A stretch of DNA of 64,000 nucleotides from Botrytis cinerea B05.10 (GCF_000143535.2 NC_037311.1:1674001-1738000); one strand, 5' to 3'; shown: positions 49,098 to 61,324, counted from the stretch's first letter. Translations and numbers: made by a program. The notes: generated by a model from the letters alone, not told the origin.

Positions 49098-51217
49098 TGC
49101 GACGAATTGAAGGAATAGTACCTTTGCAACGAAGTTTGTGGTGAGAATTTGGTGCGAGTGCTTGACTGACGAGAGAAAGACTTTGGCAAAAAGGAAATCA
49201 GGTATCCTTATATTTCTTCCTGCAAGGTGGGATTCCAATTGTTGGCTACTTCCGAAAAAACTGATTTTAATGTGAAATCCATGGTGGATTCTATTAGGCA
49301 AGGAGCTCCGAGTCCAAAGTCTGGGCATCCCAAAATGACATTGGCTAGATCAAAACTGATTCCTAGTAAAAGTCCCAGTTCCCGGGTCGCCAAGATTGTA
49401 TGTTCAGCAGTGAATAGATACTCAGACCACTCAATGGGGGTTATTGGGCTGGCAACCCCGAGCAAAGCGCAATAACAACTTTGTGGCTTCAGATTTTGCC
49501 ATTGTGTAGCATGTAGATGTCTGACTTTGGAGGTTTTTGGCGCCATTGACGATCTATTCAAGCAATAGAGTTCAGCCTCTCGAGGCTGTAACTGGTCGAT
49601 GACCTTTTGATAATTCTAGGCGGGCAGACGGGGGAGTCAAAGAGACCCGGGACCCTTTCGATGATGTCCGAGTTTAGCGCAGGATCCATTTGTAACCTTA
49701 TGTTGACGCCAAGCCCGTTCATTCGTTGAAACCAATCATCTTCCCCAGATGTACCACGCAGCTTCTGAATGTGCTGAATTCATTGGCCGAGTATCATTCT
49801 CAAAGGCTCAAATTTTGATGCCTGCATGCTTTAAGATGATATGCCCTCCCAAATAATTTCAGAATGATATCCAAAGAGCTCCAAATATGGAAGGTGCAAA
49901 CACGTGGAGCGATGAATCAACCAGAATTAGAAATCCTCCAGAACATATAGCTTTCCTGGGGTCTGCAGTCTGCAACCTGCAGTCCGTAGCTTCGTATAAT
50001 GGATCGCCAGCGGGGAGTATTGCTTTCCTCGTGGCACGAAACAATCCTTTCCTGTACATCAATGTCCCTTTACTGCAATATTGCACGCGACATGGCTCAG
50101 AGATAACAGGTACGTGCCTTTCATTTAGCCAAAACCGAATGGCTGAAGATCTTGTTCCAGTGAAGCTTTTTTGCTTATGTTGCGAAGATTCTACAATGGT
50201 TGTTGGCAATAATTGACATGTTCTTGGCTGATGTTGTGGATATCCAATGAAAGTTGGGGAAATAACAACGTGCTCAAAGATTCAGCGGAGATCAAAACTA
50301 AAAACGCCCCGGGTACGCTAACCCAACATTGGAGTTCTGGCCCGACAGCCACCAACAGGCTAATAAGTTTCACAGGTACGAGATGATTCAATACAAGTTA
50401 CAATCTTATCTGCATTATCATCTTATCGACGCCTCCCAGTGAGAAAGAATCTCTTGAATTTCTCGGCCACACGTGTCAAACGGAAACACAAGAATTGACG
50501 AAAGGCTTGAATTGACGAAAATGTCTCGGATCTCAGTTCGCTAAGATAATTCTATACAGTGTAAACTCGAAAAAGGGAGATGACCTCCTATCCAGGCACC
50601 AAAGTCCACAAACATCATGGCATGATATGTGAATGGTGGATGGTGGATGCTGTCAGTACGAATTTTACTTCATATCCAATCATCTCGACATGAATCTCTT
50701 CCTCACCGAAAATGGTGTCCTTCATCTCACCCTCAATCTTATAACATTCGGCCAAGGCTTCGAAAGAAGCTACTTGCATCTATCGTACTAATTCCAATCG
50801 GAAAACTCACGTGTTGTGAACATTCTCACAGCCTCAAAGATTTAATTACTGGCAGATGGTTGAGAATCTCCATTGACTCTGCTGCCCGAGACTGTTTGAT
50901 GTTACGAGATTCTTAACCGCTCCCAACCGCGTTTCCTCTTATTTTCTGCACTATGCTACATACACATCTTCAAGAGTGCAACTCTCCTTTGTTGTCTTTG
51001 ATGATACAGATACAATGTCATTGTTACAACTACAGAACAATCTTCAAAAATGGATAGAACAACAACACAACATCTATATTGTCGCCTGAAAATCCCTTGT
51101 TAATTGATACCATATTCTTCATTCACTCTCAGGTCACTTACATTCCACAGAGACGAATTCAGAATACTTCTTTTTCAAGAAAACTTCAATTCATAAAATC
51201 CATAACTTTCCGCCAAC
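49098..51217. promoter_or_regulatory. Long upstream region of the phosphate permease with three CACGTG boxes
   Basis: About 2.1 kb between divergent genes. Perfect CACGTG palindromes lie at 49901-49906, 50470-50475 and 50808-50813. This is the core site of the bHLH regulators Pho4 (yeast) and NUC-1 (Neurospora), which switch on phosphate uptake genes. Chance would give about 0.5 copies in this length. Overlapping frames of 109 and 116 codons near 49860-50216 are unsupported. Confidence 0.4.
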
Positions 51218-52249
51218 ATGTCTGCAGTCTTCGATTACGATGCAAATCTCGCCAAAGTTTTGACTGACCCTGAACGACTTGACGAGATATACGACCCATA
51301 TGAAGATGCCGAAAATTGTACCACCGGAGAGTCAGAAATTTTGGCACCCATAGAATACCTCGAACGCGGCAACGCCGTTCTTGAAGCTAACAGAATCGCT
51401 ATCAATAATACTCCTCACCGAGAAGTTGCATATCCCCATTGGAACATCCGGTATGTAAACGTCGACGGAGGTCACCAACGCGACGAAGATTCTGACTTTT
51501 TCTCTAGATATGGCATGGCGAAAGTTCTCACAGATCTTGGAATCGAGTATGAAGGTCATCACTGGTCTGAATACAATCTCTCTTCCAAGGAAGTTGTAAA
51601 ACCGGAAAACAAGGAAAAGTATCAACATCTCCGTTTTGTTAATGTAGCTCAAATCTATGCATCTGCGAAGATTGCGACTATTTTCACCTCGAGCCAATGG
51701 GCATATGCGGATTTTGACATCCCCGGCGTAGATACGCCTCGTCTCTGGAATAGCGAGCTCTTATTCCAAGCATGGCGCGATACTTGTGCCGCACATTCTT
51801 CCCAGAGTGGGGGGAATATACAAAGTTTGCAAGCTTTACAGATGAAAAAGCTCAAGTATGTCATCATTGCTCCAATCTCCAATGACGGAACCGCCATAAC
51901 ATTATCTGATGCACTCAAAATCAAGGGACTTTCGATCGAGGATAATGAACTCAAGATGGTTACTTTCGCATCCAACGACATTTCCACAGCGAGTGCTGAG
52001 TTCAAGATGTTGATGGGAACTGCCAACGCAAGACCAGTTGCTAGAATGCTTACTGATCATGCAGAGAGCTTAGGTGCGAAACGAGTGGTGAAAATTCATG
52101 CTTGTCTACTCATGCCGGATTATAATTCACCAATGCTGGCTTTTGAATTAGCGGGTGAAGACCCTATCGCTCCCGCTCCCGCTCCCCGGAAGTTGGGCAG
52201 AAAGATCAGTGCCAAGGTACAAAACTTGATGAAGAAGTTTGAACATTGA
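51218..52249 (+). CDS. Orphan cytosolic protein, 343 residues
   Basis: One exon starting MSAVFDYDANLAKVL. The protein looks globular: acidic N-terminal third, alternating strands and helices after residue 130 (LRFVNVAQIYASAKIATIF; KKLKYVIIAPISNDGTAITLS is one strand followed by a loop), and a basic amphipathic tail (RKLGRKISAKVQNLMKKF) that could touch membranes or nucleic acid. A PAPAPAP linker precedes the tail. There is no signal peptide or recognised motif. Coding status is supported by length, balanced composition and a clean ATG context (CCAACATG). Confidence 0.7.
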   Translation: MSAVFDYDANLAKVLTDPERLDEIYDPYEDAENCTTGESEILAPIEYLERGNAVLEANRIAINNTPHREVAYPHWNIRYVNVDGGHQRDEDSDFFSRYGMAKVLTDLGIEYEGHHWSEYNLSSKEVVKPENKEKYQHLRFVNVAQIYASAKIATIFTSSQWAYADFDIPGVDTPRLWNSELLFQAWRDTCAAHSSQSGGNIQSLQALQMKKLKYVIIAPISNDGTAITLSDALKIKGLSIEDNELKMVTFASNDISTASAEFKMLMGTANARPVARMLTDHAESLGAKRVVKIHACLLMPDYNSPMLAFELAGEDPIAPAPAPRKLGRKISAKVQNLMKKFEH

Positions 52250-54398
52250 GAGGTGATTTGGAAGGCGCTAGTCAGTCTTTTGATGCCCTTGTCTTATAGT
52301 CGTGCGCTTACCAGAAAAAAAACTTTTTAGATTTTACTAGACATATGAAGAAAACCCACCCAAAATTTGAAAATTTAAAAAAACAACCAAAAAAAAAACA
52401 ACAACAATGAGATGCGCAACTGAGATACTAGTGAATTAAAACTTGTGAAATTAAAATGAACACCTTTCAGTTTATATCGAGGAGTTCAAATGAAAACGAA
52501 GTGAGATAATTCAATACCTGGTCCCACAGGTGAGTTGATTTTGTTAACAGCAAGCAGTATGCCAAGTTACATAGTCGAAAGAAGTCTTTCTCTAGATTAA
52601 TTGATTCAGACAATCAAACAGAGCGAGTGTTGTGATCCCATCACAGTTGATTTTAGTACCTGTTTGCATCCCCTTTCTATCATTAGTAAACTATACTGCT
52701 GTTCAGCGAGTTTGTAGTTGGTATGTCCCGTGTATCTCAGACTATTTAACCTCAAGTGACGGAAGAAGACATAAGCCCTACGGGGCGCCGAAAGAAGAAT
52801 TAGAGGAGCGTTTGAGGAGTGAAGATTGGAGGTATGTATCATTGTTGTTTCAAGATTTGAGGTTGCTTATCAACTTTAGAAGCAGATATCAGGAGATGGA
52901 TGGTGAATATTTCATGGTATATGTGCATATCTGTCATCGATTCTACTCTGTGCAGCTGAGAAATCAATGTACAGAGACGGGTAGGGTATTGTTGGAAGTT
53001 ATGCTGAAAGATTACATGTGCATTCACGAACAATCCGGGGAGAACTTTTCAAAGGAAATGAATAATTTCAACTTCTATCAACAGCAAGGGCGTGAAATAA
53101 GATAAGAAACACTATAAAATAGGGGGAATGTTCAAAGTACAGTATGATAAAGATGGACATGCGATATTCAATACGCAATCACATGAGACGACGATATGGA
53201 ATTAGGAGTGAACTGGATAGCACGATGTATATCGCACATAATTCAAAAGTTGTGAGTAGATGGGAGACTCCGACGCGTGAATTTATGATGGGTATGGTAA
53301 GTTACTGAGGGTTGAATGAGTATTCGAGATGTTTTGAATCCCCTCAAGTTCCAATTTCACACAAATCCACTGTTTCCAATAACTATATTCTCTAGCCCGA
53401 TACTTGATCGTGGGATTGAATATTACCCAAGATATAAGGTAGGAGCTTATTGTCAAACCGTCGCTATTGACACTTCTGAAAGGGTCGATGCCATCTGAAA
53501 CCGCTTGTACGTCATGAACATGTAACAGCGTCTTCCAGACAAAACGGAGAGTTTGGGTTGATATATGTGGCCTCCATAATTCTCAGTCCACGATGAAGCA
53601 AGCGTGTTGTGTTTCGATGGCAAATTCATAGACATTCTAACACGAGACCGGCAAAGATGTCTCTAAATGTCCTTCTACCATATCCCAGCAGAGTATCGAT
53701 CGCCGTTTGCTTCATAATCTTTCGAGTGATTCCAGACGATCCAGGACATCGATCTCCGATTCTCCCCCTGAGTCAATTATTTCGAAGTGTGTTTCTTAAC
53801 AATGCTAACAACCCCAACCCACTGCATTGACAAGTCAACATCCACATCCACATCTTCGATCCTACACATGGAGGAGATAGTAGCTCGAGATATTATTCTT
53901 TCCAACAATTGCATGTTTTATCCAAAGCAAAGCAAAGTGCGCGTATCAGAAATGGCACAATTCGAGATCTAGAATAGTCCATGTCTCCTTCTCCAATGAG
54001 TTTTCGAAATAGACATGTGTTCTCTCTCATCTGGAAGTATCACCAGCCAAATCCGACCACGATACACCGGAATTCAGAGAAAAGATAACTAACTACACAG
54101 ACATGGTATGGTTACGAGAAAAATGATGTTTCCATCCAGGGCTAAGAGTCAATTATGATATTCACGCGTTTTTCCATCGCCTGTCGCGATCAACATGGAA
54201 TCCACGTCTCGCATTGATCAACCCACCCACGCCGAGATTTCCAGACAGCGTCCTGTGTATTTGGATCAGTGCCAGCGATAGCTTTGCTACCAAGCAGAAG
54301 CAGATTATCTGAAAACCCAGCGATCGCGTCCATCCTTACTCGACACGTCCATCCGAGTGAAATCCACGCGCCATGTGCATTGAGACAGAATACCTAAC
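52250..54398. other. Intergenic with a degraded WW-like coding region
   Basis: An A-rich 3' UTR of the orphan gene comes first (A-tracts at 52377-52403). Between about 52740 and 53310 the plus strand carries scattered protein-like segments, listed separately. From 53320 to 54398 only short frames are seen. Confidence 0.45.
52740..53310 (+). pseudogene. Possible decayed or heavily spliced WW-domain gene
   Basis: Three plus-strand segments resemble WW domains (W...G..Y..N..T..T.W..P). One is SEDWRSRYQEMDGEYFM, formed if a 52-bp intron with GTATGT donor and CTTTAG acceptor (about 52832-52880) is removed. The second is DGHAIFNTQSHETTIW at about 53155-53200, followed at once by a TAG. The third is TMYIAHNSKVVSRWETP at about 53226-53275, in another frame. 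A 157-codon open frame (52632-53105) covers the first part. Either several small exons were missed or the gene is broken. The resemblance is by eye only. Confidence 0.3.
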
Positions 54399-54803
54399 CT
54401 AATGATCATGATCATGATCATGATTGGTTCTACTCTCGCGTGCGCGCAACCTTAATTTCAAGGCATTATAATGGTTAACTGTAGCTCCAGAAAAGATAAA
54501 CGTAGCCACATTCACCCCTCCTTGTGGCTGAACCATCACATTCAGACAGAAACCCTTATAAAAACTTCCCAAAATGTGCTTTTCGCGGAACAGCATGCGA
54601 TGATGATCGATATCTTTGAATGCTGGATTCGCCTTTGATTTTGGCTCATCATGAAATGTATAGCTCCAGCGAGTCTGACTTCCTTTTGGCATCATAGGAT
54701 GGTTCCCTAGATCTGGCCACAAAGTGTGTGGTGGGCGAGGGATATAGAATGTAGAGAGTGGTATGTTGTTGTTTTTTGAATATGATTCATAGTACTGTTT
54801 CAA
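54399..54803 (-). CDS. Hypothetical protein, 134 codons, His-Asp tail
   Basis: A minus-strand frame reads MKQYYESYSKNNNIPL... and ends in a tandem His-Asp repeat (HDHDHDH) made by ATGATC hexamers at 54401-54423. Composition (aromatics, Pro, GGVNVATFIFSGATVNHYN) looks protein-like but no family is recognised. It could be the last exon of a longer gene: a 64-codon frame (54800-54994) lies just upstream and an acceptor-like AATGTAG precedes it. Confidence 0.35.
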   Translation of the reverse strand: MKQYYESYSKNNNIPLSTFYIPRPPHTLWPDLGNHPMMPKGSQTRWSYTFHDEPKSKANPAFKDIDHHRMLFREKHILGSFYKGFCLNVMVQPQGGVNVATFIFSGATVNHYNALKLRLRARESRTNHDHDHDH

Positions 54804-55071
54804 GTTCCTACATTAAAAATTGTGTAATTCTTCTCATCTAGTGGTGGGTAAATTGTATATATCATAAGCCGCACGAATCGAATCATCAGAGAAGTTCCAT
54901 TCAAGCTATGCCTCAAAACTTGTGGAAAGAAAATATGATTTGATTGATGTCCTAATCGTACAGGCTGGTGGTTAATAATAACTCCTGAATTCAACTCCCG
55001 CTATCACGCTATTGTCCACTGAAACCATATTGATAATTCACAGAAGACTTTGAAACATAAACCAAGTTCTC

Positions 55072-56079
55072 TTACAGCGAAAACCCGAATATTTCCTCAC
55101 TATCTTCTTTTTCGTGCCCCAGAGAAAAATCTGCCAATCTATCTGATATGGTCATATTGGGTTCTTCGATGCTTGTGTGCGAACTCTGAACGTTTGGGCT
55201 GTCCAACTCCGCCAATGAAGCCTCTTCATCAATGGGTGGACTTGGGCTGCTGGAATTTTTCGATGCACTATCGTCGTCAAAGGGTGCTAATTGGGCTCCT
55301 TCCAACTCGTTCAATCTCCCGGATGAAAACGACTCGGACAATGATTCACTCTCAACACTTTGCACTGGCGAAGAAAATTCATCCTCTGTGGAATATGAAG
55401 CTTCGGAATCAAATGTATCTCTTTCTGAGTCCTCTTTTTCCGCATCGGGTATCTTCGATCTGTCGCTCATTGACATTGCATAACAGAATACGTGTGACAG
55501 TCCAATTCTTTTGAACCCTGCTGCTCTCCAAGACGCAATCGCATCTATTCTCGCTGCCCCTTCCAGTTCTCCTAAATTTGTGAAAACGTATGAGATGCCA
55601 ATTCTGTAGTCTTTCATGTAGCGTAGCATTTCATAAATCAGATATTTTCCAAGGCCTTTGCGACGATGCTGTTCTTCAATTATCATCGAATCAATTATAA
55701 GAAAACTGCCAATGTTTACACGAGCATCCCAAATGCTTGAGCCTTTACGAATCCCTAGGAACCACTTTTGTTTAAGTTGACCATATTCATCAAATATCAC
55801 GGATGCCAATGTCAAGCTGCATTCAGTATTTATATCTTCCATCGTTTTTCCGAACCCTGCTTCTTCTGCAAGTGCGCGATTGACTAGGTGGCCCTCCATG
55901 ATAGCGACGTTACCACTATCATCGGATTTATCATAGGAAATTCTAAATTGTAAATGACGAATTTCTCTATCCCGTGTGAGGTCAAGGTTGCGAAAGTCTG
56001 GAGAGATGGTCATCATAAATTCCGGTTTTTGCGGGGCAGGAGAAGAATCCATCTCGAGAGCGTTGTTAATAGAAGTCAT
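55072..56079 (-). CDS. GNAT-family acetyltransferase with acidic C-terminal tail, 335 residues
   Basis: One exon. The GNAT domain spans residues about 45-200: FLIIDSMIIEEQHRRKGLGKYLIYEML contains the acetyl-CoA loop (RRKGLGK, about 139-145), and a later block with IASWRAAGFKRIGLSHVFCYAM closes the fold. The last 130 residues are acidic, Ser-rich and probably disordered (repeated SESLSESFSSG-like runs), with a short conserved-looking end (EEIFGFSL). The substrate is unknown. A second upstream in-frame Met (M22/M23) is also possible as start. Confidence 0.88.
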   Translation of the reverse strand: MTSINNALEMDSSPAPQKPEFMMTISPDFRNLDLTRDREIRHLQFRISYDKSDDSGNVAIMEGHLVNRALAEEAGFGKTMEDINTECSLTLASVIFDEYGQLKQKWFLGIRKGSSIWDARVNIGSFLIIDSMIIEEQHRRKGLGKYLIYEMLRYMKDYRIGISYVFTNLGELEGAARIDAIASWRAAGFKRIGLSHVFCYAMSMSDRSKIPDAEKEDSERDTFDSEASYSTEDEFSSPVQSVESESLSESFSSGRLNELEGAQLAPFDDDSASKNSSSPSPPIDEEASLAELDSPNVQSSHTSIEEPNMTISDRLADFSLGHEKEDSEEIFGFSL

Positions 56080-59073
56080 AGCTGTAGACTGATGATTGTT
56101 TTGCTGAATTGATATTGTAGAGTATAGAAGTACAGCAAAGAGAAACGAAGAAGAAACAGTAAATAGACCTAAAGTTTAAGTTTCACATACAACTTACTAA
56201 CTTTCAAATTAACTTCGGACCTTTTAATCGTAGGGCACATTAGGACAGAACGGTGTTCATGCTCGGAAATCCCTTGGCCCAAAGAAACTCCATGTTGTCT
56301 GTGGATTCTCTTCTGATGAAAACAATCTCAAAACAGGACGTATGTATAGGTTTAAGTCGCATTCTAAAGAGACTGCACTGCCTTTCATTTTGTTGGTGGT
56401 CTGAATTGATGCCATTGCTCTTGATGTTTGTTTCTGAAGAGATGTCGATCCTATATCGATGCTATCGTTCCTTCTCTTCATGATTAGACCGGCTGAAGAA
56501 GGAATGGTTAGTGTGTACTTGGTGGATGGCGAAGCAAAATATTCGTGAAAGGAAAGACAAAAGCATCGACGCGAGAAGAGCATCTTTTGCACTTATTGAT
56601 CGTCATCTTTGTTTTCATATGATAATGATCCGTTGCCCTAAGATGTATATCATGCACAGAAACCGCGTGCATTAAGTCGTTTCGGATTGCTGCAATAACG
56701 TTCGGCTCTAATTTCTGCCATTAACCCCTGCATTGATGACGAGGCATAAGCCAAGAGGGAGGGAGCGAATCACATGGTATGGCGCTTTGACCCCTGCCGC
56801 TTTGGTTTGTGTCTGCCAATAAGAGCATGATGTAAGAATTGACATCTCACTCACAGTTGGTTAACAACAGGAACGCAGGCGCAGTGCGTTAAGTGTGAAC
56901 GAGGTATCCCACAGTAACGTTCCTTGAAAGCCAGTTTGAGATGTATCCCCAAAAGTAGATAGGCATTGCCAATCACAACTTCCAGAAGCTCATCCATCCT
57001 TGTGTGGTAAACTCGTAAATTATTTCTCAAATCGAAGTAAAGATCGAAGTAGAGAATTGGGTGCCTTTTATTGATATCAAAGGCAATCGGAGCTCAAACT
57101 CCAAGGAATTAGGTAGAAGCCCTAGTCATTCTCATGCCGATTTGCACCTTGACCAAAATGAGCGAAAGGACGATGCCTACGAGAGTCAACGACATGTTAA
57201 ACAAATTTAATCATATCAGTACCTATCTCCGTCATTGATAGAAAGATTGAAGGTCGACATAATCAGGCTCACTCGCTCAATTGCCGAGATACGTTGTTGC
57301 TGTAGGAGAGTGCATCTAGGGCTGACAAGAGTTGAAACAATACACGTGGCATCGACACAATAGTTCCCGGAAGTGCATATGCGAGTGTAGATGCCACGGA
57401 AAAAAGTCGAGAGATTCGGGTTAGGAATTGATATCGGGAGTGGTATGATCGGAGTAGCGTCGGAATTGGGCGATGAGTTGTCTGAATGGTATGTGGCATG
57501 GTGAACACCACACCAGTTCAATCAACCGCACATTACGATGAAAATTATTGAAATTGTTGGGAGCGATAAAGAAATAATAAACATTTCTGTATATAGAAAT
57601 TTATTTCAAATTAGTTGAGGCTGTGTGATATTAGACTTCTGTTAGACTTTTGTGGCACAATCCTATTTTGGTTTTGCCAAGTTGAGTGATTTTTCGGTCG
57701 CACTCTTTCGGAACACCCGGACAAAGTTGCACCAGAGAACTCGCTATTCCTAGATGTTATGGAAATTCTCTGGAGGAGAATGTCGTGAAAACTGTAGTCT
57801 CTTTGAAAATTCTTAACCTCTTGAAATGATGTTGAGAGTGTTCTTCGCTTTTCGCTCTATGCTATGCCTGCCGCCTTGTGTACGCCTGCCAAACCTCGTA
57901 GTCTAGCATGGCAAATCCAACAAATAGATGAAGATAATTATATATGGTTCACATTATAAAGAAATGATGAATGATTTGCGTGTCTTTTCATCGGCATTGA
58001 TGAAAATCTGAGGGAATTATTCAAAAAAGTAGTTGGGGTCTCGGTCGCAATCTGAAATAATCGCGAGTCAAAAATTGGCCAACTTTCGTTGATGCTCATA
58101 ATCGAAGCCGCAACAAGCCAAAATAAAATTGTTTTCATATACACTTGATGATATGTCAAATACGCATCTCCTCATATAAAATTTATAATAATTCAAGGTG
58201 ATTTCGTTGATTGTTGGGCGTATATTGAAGATACGTAGAAAAGATCGTGATGCTTCAAAAAACAACAAATATCTCGACACAAAATCCAATTTGATGCACT
58301 CGCAACCACAACTCAAATTTTGGAACAAAAGTATCATTGATATAACTACTTAATTGATGAAATCACTAATAACATTAAATATTGCAATATCGAACGTGTT
58401 CCCTGTGTCTAATAGCAAAAACAGCAAGATATGTCAACTTCATCAAACTCGACGACTTGAATTTTATATCAATCATATATCGAAAAGCATCGCGTACTAT
58501 TGTCATCAATTTGCTGAATTGAAAGATCAAAATAGTTCTGATGAAAAACAGAGATTCGCAAATATCAGGAGGAAATACAAAACATACCCTCTCCCCAGAT
58601 GAAAGAGAAAGAAAAGTGTGGCAGATTCCCCAAAGTTGAGAGGGGGGGATGTGGAAAAGTGCGAAAAAAACCGAGTAAGGTCGAGTTGTCGCATGATCAA
58701 GGCGAAAGCTTTGAGGGGGCATTAGACGGTTGAACTAAGCACCCATTTCCCTCCTTTAAACCAATGATCTTCCGTGAAATTGGAATCCAAAATACCTTTC
58801 GTTTGCATTTTTTATAATTAATTGCTTAATTCGGACTAGTGATAACAATTCCGTCGAAACCGTGGAAAGATCACCAAGACCTTTTCTCCCATCTACATAA
58901 ACAAACCCCCCCCGCTTCCCAAACACGAACCTTCGGAACCTCTTTTGCCTTTCTACATACCAACAACTTTCACATACGACAGATTCATATCATAAACTTT
59001 TGGACTTTCCTGTTCATTATCTCGACTTTCAATTTAATTACTTTTAAACCCCTTCTCCCAAATATCACTCAAA
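56080..59073. other. Long intergenic, no gene supported
   Basis: About 3 kb between divergent genes. It is AT-rich, most so at 57540-58600. Frames of up to 115 codons on both strands lack signatures. The right end (58740-59073) is pyrimidine-rich, as expected for the core promoter and 5' UTR of the strongly expressed histone H1 gene. Confidence 0.45.
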
Positions 59074-60179
59074 ATGCCACCAAAGGCCGCCACTACTACC
59101 GCTGCTGCCCCAAAGGCAAAGGCTGCTCCATCCGACCATGCCAGCTACCAAGGTAAGGAATAGCTTCCGAATCCACAACACCACGTCGCATACACATGAT
59201 GTATACATGGTTGTGATCGCATGCTTCTCATGCATCGGACGTGGAGCTTCATTTTCCCATATATCAATTACTGACGCGTCACAACAGACATGATCATTGA
59301 TGCTATCATCAACTTGAAAGAGGTATGTTATGATTTCTCCATCCACGTCCATGTTTCATACATATACTAACATTCTTTCGTAGCGCAATGGATCTAGGTA
59401 TGATTCCCTATTTATACTTCGCACAATCTCCTGCAATCTATACTCGACGCGTCTCGTTGCCACTACTCGTACTCGAATCTCATACTAATATCAACACAGC
59501 CGTATCCAACTCAAGAAGTACCTCAAGGCCAACAACAAGATCAATGCCGGTGACAGCATGTTCGATTCTCTCTTCAACCGCGCCTTGAAGAACGGTGTCG
59601 CTAAGGAGGTCTTCATCATGCCAAAGGGTAAGCCTTTCCTTGCATCACCGCATACCAAACCTTTCAATCTCTAACCCCTATTCTTCAGGTTCCTCCGGCA
59701 CAGTCAAGCTCGCACCAAAGGCTAAGAAGGCCCCAGCTGAGAAGGCCCCAAAGAAGGCCACCGAGAAGAAGGCTGCTGTCAAGAAGACTGTCGTCAAGAA
59801 GCCAACTGCTACCAAGGAGAAGAAGCCTGTCGATGCTGCCGCCACCAAAGAGAAGAAGCCTGCTGCCCCAAAGAAGGCCGTCGCTAAGCCAAAGGCTGCT
59901 GCTAAGCCAAAGGAGAAGAAGGCTACAGTCACCAAGGCAAAGAAGCCCGCCACCCCCAAAGACGTAAGTCAACTATATTCTATATACTCGGACATAAACA
60001 TAACTAACAATGAATTATAGGCACCAGCAGTTGTTGAGAAGGACACCGTCCTCAAGAAGACCGCTTCTGGACGCGTCACCAAGACCAAGACTGACGCACC
60101 CAAGAAGGCTGCTGTTAAGAAGACCGCCACCAAGAAGGCTGCCCCTAAGAAGGCTGCTGCTGCTACTGCTGCTGCATAA
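59074..60179 (+). CDS. Linker histone H1
   Basis: Six exons (59074-59152, 59288-59322, 59384-59397, 59500-59627, 59689-59963, 60021-60179) give 229 residues. After MPPKAATTTAAAPKAKA comes the winged-helix H15 domain (about residues 19-95): SYQDMIIDAIINLKERNGSS, RIQLKKYLKANNKI and ALKNGVAKEVFIMPKGSSGTVKL. A long Lys/Ala/Pro tail follows with KAAVKK/KEKKPA repeats, ending AAAATAAA. It binds linker DNA between nucleosomes and compacts chromatin. Exon 3 is only 14 nt but its sequence (RNGSS) is essential to the H15 domain. The very Lys-rich tail creates long antisense frames that are not genes. Confidence 0.96.
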
Positions 60180-60979
60180 ACATTTCTCCAATGAGAAACA
60201 CTTGCAAGCATCTTTCTTTCTAATGAACTGTTCATAAGGCGTTTGGGAAGGAACGGGATATCACGCGTGACTGGACCGCGTTCGTTTGTTATTTGTTGAT
60301 TCCGAATTTTTTGTGCTCTGCTCTGCTATGGTTCTGGGAATATGTTAAAAGCGTAATTGTTCAAGATTACTTCTTTCGACATTTACAGATACTAGGAAAC
60401 TATGTATTGGACTGATGGAATGGAATGGATGGGCGTTGGGAGGGTAGGGTTGCTAGATACTTGTGATTTTGTGATAGCGATTAGTGATGGACATCAGATG
60501 TTGTTGTACTTGTACAGAAGATCAACGACAACCTGAAGGTAGCGGATTATAAAGATTTTTCAAAGTTATAGTTTTGTGCATTGCTGTGATCTGTCTTTCA
60601 CGTTCTCTTTGCTTGTCATGTCTTCATTGTGATTTATTGTATTGTGTTGTCGATAAGTCCATTCTATGTGGTGGGTGGGTTGATTCTTCAAAGTTGGATT
60701 GGAGAATTGAGGGTTTTGAGACCTTTTTTGTGTGTAATCACCGTATGCAATTTCTTCTACTCGTATAGATATATAAATAAATAGACATTTATCTCCCAAT
60801 ATTTGCACCTCAATACATCAATACATCAACATAATCGAGATTGTAGAAAATGGAAAGTTGTGAAAGACTAGGAGGGGAAAAGAAAAGATACTCGCGACGC
60901 GTCGGTTGAGTGGTTTGTTTTTGTTTTGGGATTTGAATTCGGGTCCGATGAGGGAGGGGAGGGAGGGAGTTGGTTTTGG

Positions 60980-61060
60980 GAAATGGAAAATGGAAAGTGG
61001 AAAGTGGAAAGTGGAAAGTGGAAAATGGAAAGTTGAGGCTTGTCCGAGATGAGAATCATG
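60980..61060. repeat. Purine repeats (GGAAAGT)n and G-runs
   Basis: Tandem seven-base units of the form GGAAAGT/GGAAAAT occur at about 60979-61035, followed by GGAGG runs and a long G-run near 61165-61178. Confidence 0.85.
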
Positions 61061-61324
61061 AGATGCCTTGAAGGGGGGAGGGGAGGGAGGGTGGTTTTTG
61101 TGGGTATGTTTTTATTTTTGCTTTATTTTGTTTTGTGATGGGAGGAAGGGGGGAAGGAAGGGAAAGGGGGGGGGGGAGAGGATAGGGAGAGGAGAGAGCG
61201 AAAGGAAAAGGAAAGGAGGGAGGTTATATGGATAAGGTGAGATGTGGTAAGGTAAGGTAAGGTAAGGTGAGGTATTGATTACTTTTACAAAATAGGTGAG
61301 TAAAAAGGAGGAGATTGGGGGAAT

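Noticed and set aside
56253..57521. Several frames of 76-111 codons between the second GNAT gene and histone H1
   Set aside because: No domains, no consistent splice partners, and overlapping on both strands.
59678..59972. Antisense frames of 93-95 codons, hydrophobic, over histone H1
   Set aside because: They come from reading the Lys/Ala-rich tail backwards; the sense gene is certain.
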